Below the pieces are notes generated by a model, which searched no databases, was not told the origin of the DNA, and worked only from the letters and a program-made list of their open reading frames with translations. Shown here piece by piece: positions 60,101 to 64,000 of a DNA stretch of 64,000 nucleotides (its first letter is position 1; each line of letters begins with the position of its first letter). This DNA is from Arctopsyche grandis. Taxonomy: Eukaryota > Arthropoda > Insecta > Trichoptera > Hydropsychidae. Location: assembly GCF_051622035.1 (NCBI RefSeq), contig NC_135362.1, positions 14,759,501 through 14,823,500 of the forward strand. Reading direction: 5' to 3'. The translations under genes were made by a program, and so were the position numbers.

Positions 60101-63100
60101 AAAAAATAAAATTTCGAATTCTCGAGATTCAAATATTCCGAGAAAATGAGATTCTCAAATATCGAGACTCGTATATTTCGAGAAAATGAGAATCTCGAAT
60201 TGCGAGAATCAAAAAAAGTCGAGAAATCACAACCTCTAGTCATGGTTATATTCCATCATTATGTTATTAAAAACACAAAAAGTAAAAATAAATACTTCTG
60301 GTCCAGTGAATTCAGCGACTTTGTCAGCCCCTCTCGCTCTTCGACTATTCCTTAATGCTGGTACAAATCCGATAGAACTCAAAAGTTCTAATAGCTGATG
60401 TTTGATATCACCCAACATGGAAAGGGACTTATTTGATAAGTAGTTTTCATTGGCAAAAGTTTGTCCAGAATATCGACTATGTGACATAGCTTCTTGCCAT
60501 TTCTATGAAAATAAAATAAAATATTAATGTTTAGTAAAATAATTGCATAAAATCAAATTGAAAATAATTCTTACTTTATAAGCTTTGAGGATTGTAAGTT
60601 GATCACTATTACCCATCGCAAATTCTTTTTTTTTAGCATCAGCTTGTTCCTAAAATTTCCAATTAATCTATTGAATATGAATACACTTGTTAATAAAACA
60701 AATATGCAACATCAAAACCCATGTACCTTTTTACCGAACGGTGCAACAAAAGGATTTTTATAACTGAGACAAGCAGCCATAGTAAGTGCCGAATCAATAC
60801 AACAAAATATGGCTCCGAATAACATAAGTTTTCCAATCCGTACATCAACCGGCAAGGCTGCTAAGTGAGCTCCGAGTGCAGTCAAATCTAAATCTCTATC
60901 CAAAGCTCCAATATCTTGTAATCTGATCAGAGCCGAATTGATATTTTCTTCGTTCGGAGGTTCGAGAGTACTACCTACATATAATAAAATGACATTACAT
61001 AAAATGCATAACAAAGGAAACATACAAAAAAGTATATTTTTAACCTAAAACTTTGTGGACGCTTATTCCTTCAAATAGTGGTAATACTTTGGTCCTTAAA
61101 ATTAATTGTTCCAATGGAACCCTGTGCAATTCAGGTATAGGCTGTTCCAAAAAGTGATTTTCATATCTGTGTGAAGTAAACAAATGTATGCAAACTCCCG
61201 GCATAACTCGCCCAGCTCTACCTTTCCTCTGTTTTGCATTCGCTCTAGACACCCATATCATGTCTAGAGATTCCATGTTGCGATTTGAATCAAATCTACA
61301 TAATAATAAATCAAATATAAATAATTTTGAAAAGAATAAACATACATACATACATACGCTTAGTCAATTATTGAAAATTTTATAGTTACCGTTTTTCTTT
61401 CATTTTACCACAATCCACTACAAATACACAATCATCTATTGTCACTGATGTTTCGGCAATATTAGTTGAAAGTACAATTTTTCTAATGCCATTCTTTGGT
61501 TTATTGAACACAGCCGTTTGTTCTTCACTGGTCAATGTTGAATGTAATGGAACCAGTATAAAGTTTCCAGTTCTATACATTTTAAAATATTTAGTTATGT
61601 ATTTATATATTTAAATGGTAAATCATTGAAATGTGTATTAGAAAGCTTACCGGCTACCAAATAATTTACTGTCATTCAATTGATCGTGCATTGAGGTGAT
61701 TTCAGATATTCCTGGTAAGAACACTACTATAGATCCATCTTTGGGCCAATCATGATCTCCTTCAACAATATAGGTTAGAATATGTTCAATCAGATCCAAA
61801 TTTATCTAAAAATATAATACATGAATAAACTACATTCAAAAATGTATTACGCAAATACAAAATTATACAATAATGTGTATTACCTTTTCATAATTCATTA
61901 AATACAGATTTTTACAAGTTTTTGCAGTATAACCTCTATATCTCGCCAAAGTTTGTGCCATTGTAAGATTCTCATCACGTATATTATCTTTTGGACAAGC
62001 GTTCGGAGCCAAGACGTCGCAAGTTTTCATTTCAATTTCCAATGTTTCATAGGTTCCTACAAAAGTATAAAGAAACCAGTAGTTTAATAAAACTTAGATT
62101 AATCTGATATAAAATTTGCATGAAAAATACCTTTCTTGATTATCTTGGTATACTTTGAATTTTCTTCCATGACGAAATCTGACTTGTCTAAAATATCTTC
62201 AAGGAACATTTGCTCTACTGGAAATGTTCGTCCTGAATAAAAAAATATTAATGTTTTATTCACATGAAAAAGTATGTATTTGTAAATATTGGACAATTAT
62301 TTACATACCAGGTATTTCCAAGACTGGCACCCCTCCGAAATAGTCCGAGAATAAATTAGCATTTAAAGTAGCGCTCATAAGTATCACCTTCAAATCTTTC
62401 CTAGTAGCAAGCAAATCTTTCAAGATCAGTAAAAGAAAATCGCTTTCTTCTGAACGCTCGTGAACCTCATCTACTAATATGTGAGTAACTGATTCTAAAC
62501 GAGGGTCGCTTTCTAAGCGTCGCAATAAAATACCTGTTGTGCAAAAGGTGAGACGAGTTTTGGAGGATACTTTACTTTCCAAGCGAATCTGAAAAGGTAA
62601 GTATATTATAAATAAATTTTAGCTTGAATTAAGAAAAATTATGGTATTAATAAATATTTTAAGGAAAATACAAATTACCTGATAACCAATAGTACTCCCG
62701 GTTCTTTCATTTCTTTCTTTGGCAACTCTGTCAGCTACACCGATTGCAGATATTCTTCTGGGTTGTGTGCATACAATTTCAATATGTGTGTTGTTCGATG
62801 TGTTTATTTTATTTAATAACCATTCGTCTAAAATAAATTGTGGAACCTGTGTACTTTTTCCGCATCCTGTTTCTCCACTGATTACTACAATCTAATTGAG
62901 AGAGTACATATATTATATCATTTCAAAAAATATAGAAGTCAATCACAACATGAATGTAAATAAATACCTGTGATTTTTCGATGGCGTTTAAAATATCATT
63001 CATCTTGTTCCAAGCCGGTAATTTTTTTCTATCATTTAACATTTTTTTATATTGACTACAACTTTGTTTTTCCATGAATTTTTTGGCAAGAAGAGCATCT

Positions 63101-63958
63101 TCTTTTAATGCATTCTCCAAGTCAAATATCATTTTATTATCTCGATTAGATGCTTTTTCATAGTGGGAGGGTAATATCTTCTTTGAGTTTTCCTTACCTT
63201 CCATGATAACGGGGAACAAAGGTTGAAAACCATCGATAAACTTTTTGGTGTTACTCTTTAAAAATGAAAGAATATCCTCTTCATTTTGAACCAAATCCAC
63301 AATAGAATAAACGGAAGGAATACCGTCGCAAGCTAAAACTTCGGCTTCAGTTATTAACCGACGACAAATATGAAGGCATTCCATCTGTGGTATAACATCA
63401 GCAGGTGCAGATGTTTTCAATAATATTATAGGAGACTCAAAAGGATACATCGTGTTGTTTCTGAATTTAATTTCTAGAAAGTAATCATAATTATTAGTAC
63501 CTAAGTCATCACAGACAGATATAACTGGTTCAGGTTTTTCATGTGAAAATCTACATTTGTCACCAAATCTACAAGAACCTTTAGAAAAATTTCTACATAA
63601 TTCAATTTTTTTCGTCTTAAAATTGTTGTTTTTATTATTATAATTTATGTTTTCTTTCCTCGATGTGACAATTTTCTCATTTGTATTATTGAAATGTTTC
63701 AACAAATAACTTAAATTAATTTTGAATTCAAACAACATATTTGGCTCCTTTTCTTTAAAACACGTTTCAAATATAGAATCTAGCACAGCCTTTTCATCAC
63801 TTCTCTGCTCTAATAATTCGTTATGTGATAGTTCACATTCAATTTTCTTAGACTTATCAATATCGTAATATTTGTCATACAGAATTTCTAAAGCTTCGTC
63901 GATTTGCCCGTTTGTATGATCCAAAGCTTCTGCACAATGTGTTTTATGGAAACCATAT
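57157..63958 (-). CDS. DHX57: DHX57-type DEAH-box ATP-dependent RNA helicase, 5' end missing
   Basis: Fifteen visible exons: 62,968-63,958; 62,679-62,891; 62,309-62,588; 62,131-62,232; 61,884-62,056; 61,651-61,805; 61,390-61,572; 61,045-61,295; 60,727-60,974; 60,575-60,649; 60,296-60,502; 59,231-59,305; 58,915-59,161; 58,368-58,456; 57,157-57,300. All are GT-AG and in phase, coding 1,143 residues; the acceptor at 63,959-63,960 shows that upstream exons lie off-window. Order: UBA-like (1-35), CCCH zinc finger C-x7-C-x5-C-x3-H (from Cys121), RWD-like region (about 60-225), then helicase: GETGCGKST (Walker A), [38 protein letters not shown], followed by HA2 ([13 protein letters not shown]) and the OB-fold ([30 protein letters not shown]). 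UBA+CCCH+RWD before a DEAH helicase is unique to DHX57. Human DHX57 has 1,386 residues, so up to about 240 are missing. Its physiological RNA substrate is poorly known. Confidence 0.95.
57433..57750. mobile_element. Foldback element in a DHX57 intron, perfect 8-bp target duplication
   Basis: The arms begin GACAACTCGTTCACAGATTT (57,442) and end with the complement at 57,742. They pair for about 140 bp, including CTATGCCATTACGTATGCAG, around a loop of about 15 bp near 57,592. The flanks GCATAATA at 57,425-57,432 and 57,751-57,758 are identical. Similar segments recur within one arm (ATTACGTAT twice), so each arm is itself an internal duplication. It lies within the last intron and does not disturb any exon. 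Confidence 0.9.
58164..58177. repeat. Poly-G run in the last DHX57 intron
   Basis: About 14 consecutive G on the plus strand (C on the coding strand), unusual in so AT-rich a context. Length may be affected by sequencing error. Confidence 0.6.
59328..60238. mobile_element. hAT-like element with CTCGAGA subterminal motifs, in a DHX57 intron
   Basis: The left end TAGAGTTAGTGATCGAGAAA is approximately inverted at the right end (CTCGACTT… read outward as TTTCTCGA, ending ATCACAACCTCTA). The flanks GTCATGGT at 59,320-59,327 and 60,239-60,246 are identical. CTCGAGA, TCTCGA and TATCGAG motifs are packed into about 200 bp at each end. The centre is AT-rich with no transposase. It occupies most of the 990-bp intron between exons 60,296-60,502 and 59,231-59,305. 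Confidence 0.88.
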
Positions 63959-64000
63959 CTAAAATACACATAAAAAGTTATTTGTTATTATTTTTACCAT

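Overview
The window is nuclear DNA from an insect. It is AT-rich, its genes are interrupted by GT-AG introns mostly of 60 to 150 bp, and it is crowded with transposable-element debris. The aldehyde oxidase carries insect-type signatures, and a 'CCACTGCTG...GGCCTC' repeat is of a kind common in Lepidoptera and other holometabolous insects. The order cannot be fixed from the sequence alone.

Layout. Positions 1 to about 40,000 hold no gene I can prove. They contain tRNA-derived SINEs (two families), LINE 3' remnants, foldback elements, hAT-type elements and a dispersed TIR-like family of about 276 bp. One Ser-rich open exon (24,734-24,925, minus) is a candidate for an unidentified gene. At 40,030-40,393 (minus) lies the first coding exon of a ZNRF1/2-type RING E3 ubiquitin ligase. 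Its RING exons are not found, so part of the left 40 kb may be its first intron. Head-to-head with it, 1.4 kb away, is a complete five-exon TVP23 (Golgi membrane protein) gene at 41,838-43,507 (plus).

Positions 44,700-47,400 are a cluster of hAT-type insertions, several with target-site duplications, and they surround an intron-containing tRNA-Ile(UAU) gene (45,985-46,075, minus). Next is a complete 16-exon aldehyde oxidase gene (47,994-54,025, minus; 1,275 residues). All splice phases agree, and its active site is of aldehyde-oxidase rather than xanthine-dehydrogenase type. An antisense LINE fragment sits in its third intron. Positions 57,157-63,958 (minus) carry the last 15 visible exons of a DHX57-type DEAH-box RNA helicase. 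Its N-terminus lies off the right edge, and two introns contain DNA elements with perfect 8-bp target duplications.

The genes do not form a pathway: they are a ubiquitin ligase, a Golgi trafficking protein, a molybdo-flavoenzyme and an RNA helicase. The striking content is the density and variety of recently mobile class II elements. These include three hAT-like families with the same layout but different palindromic subterminal motifs, and several foldback elements able to form long hairpins. I see no operon-like or defence-type system.
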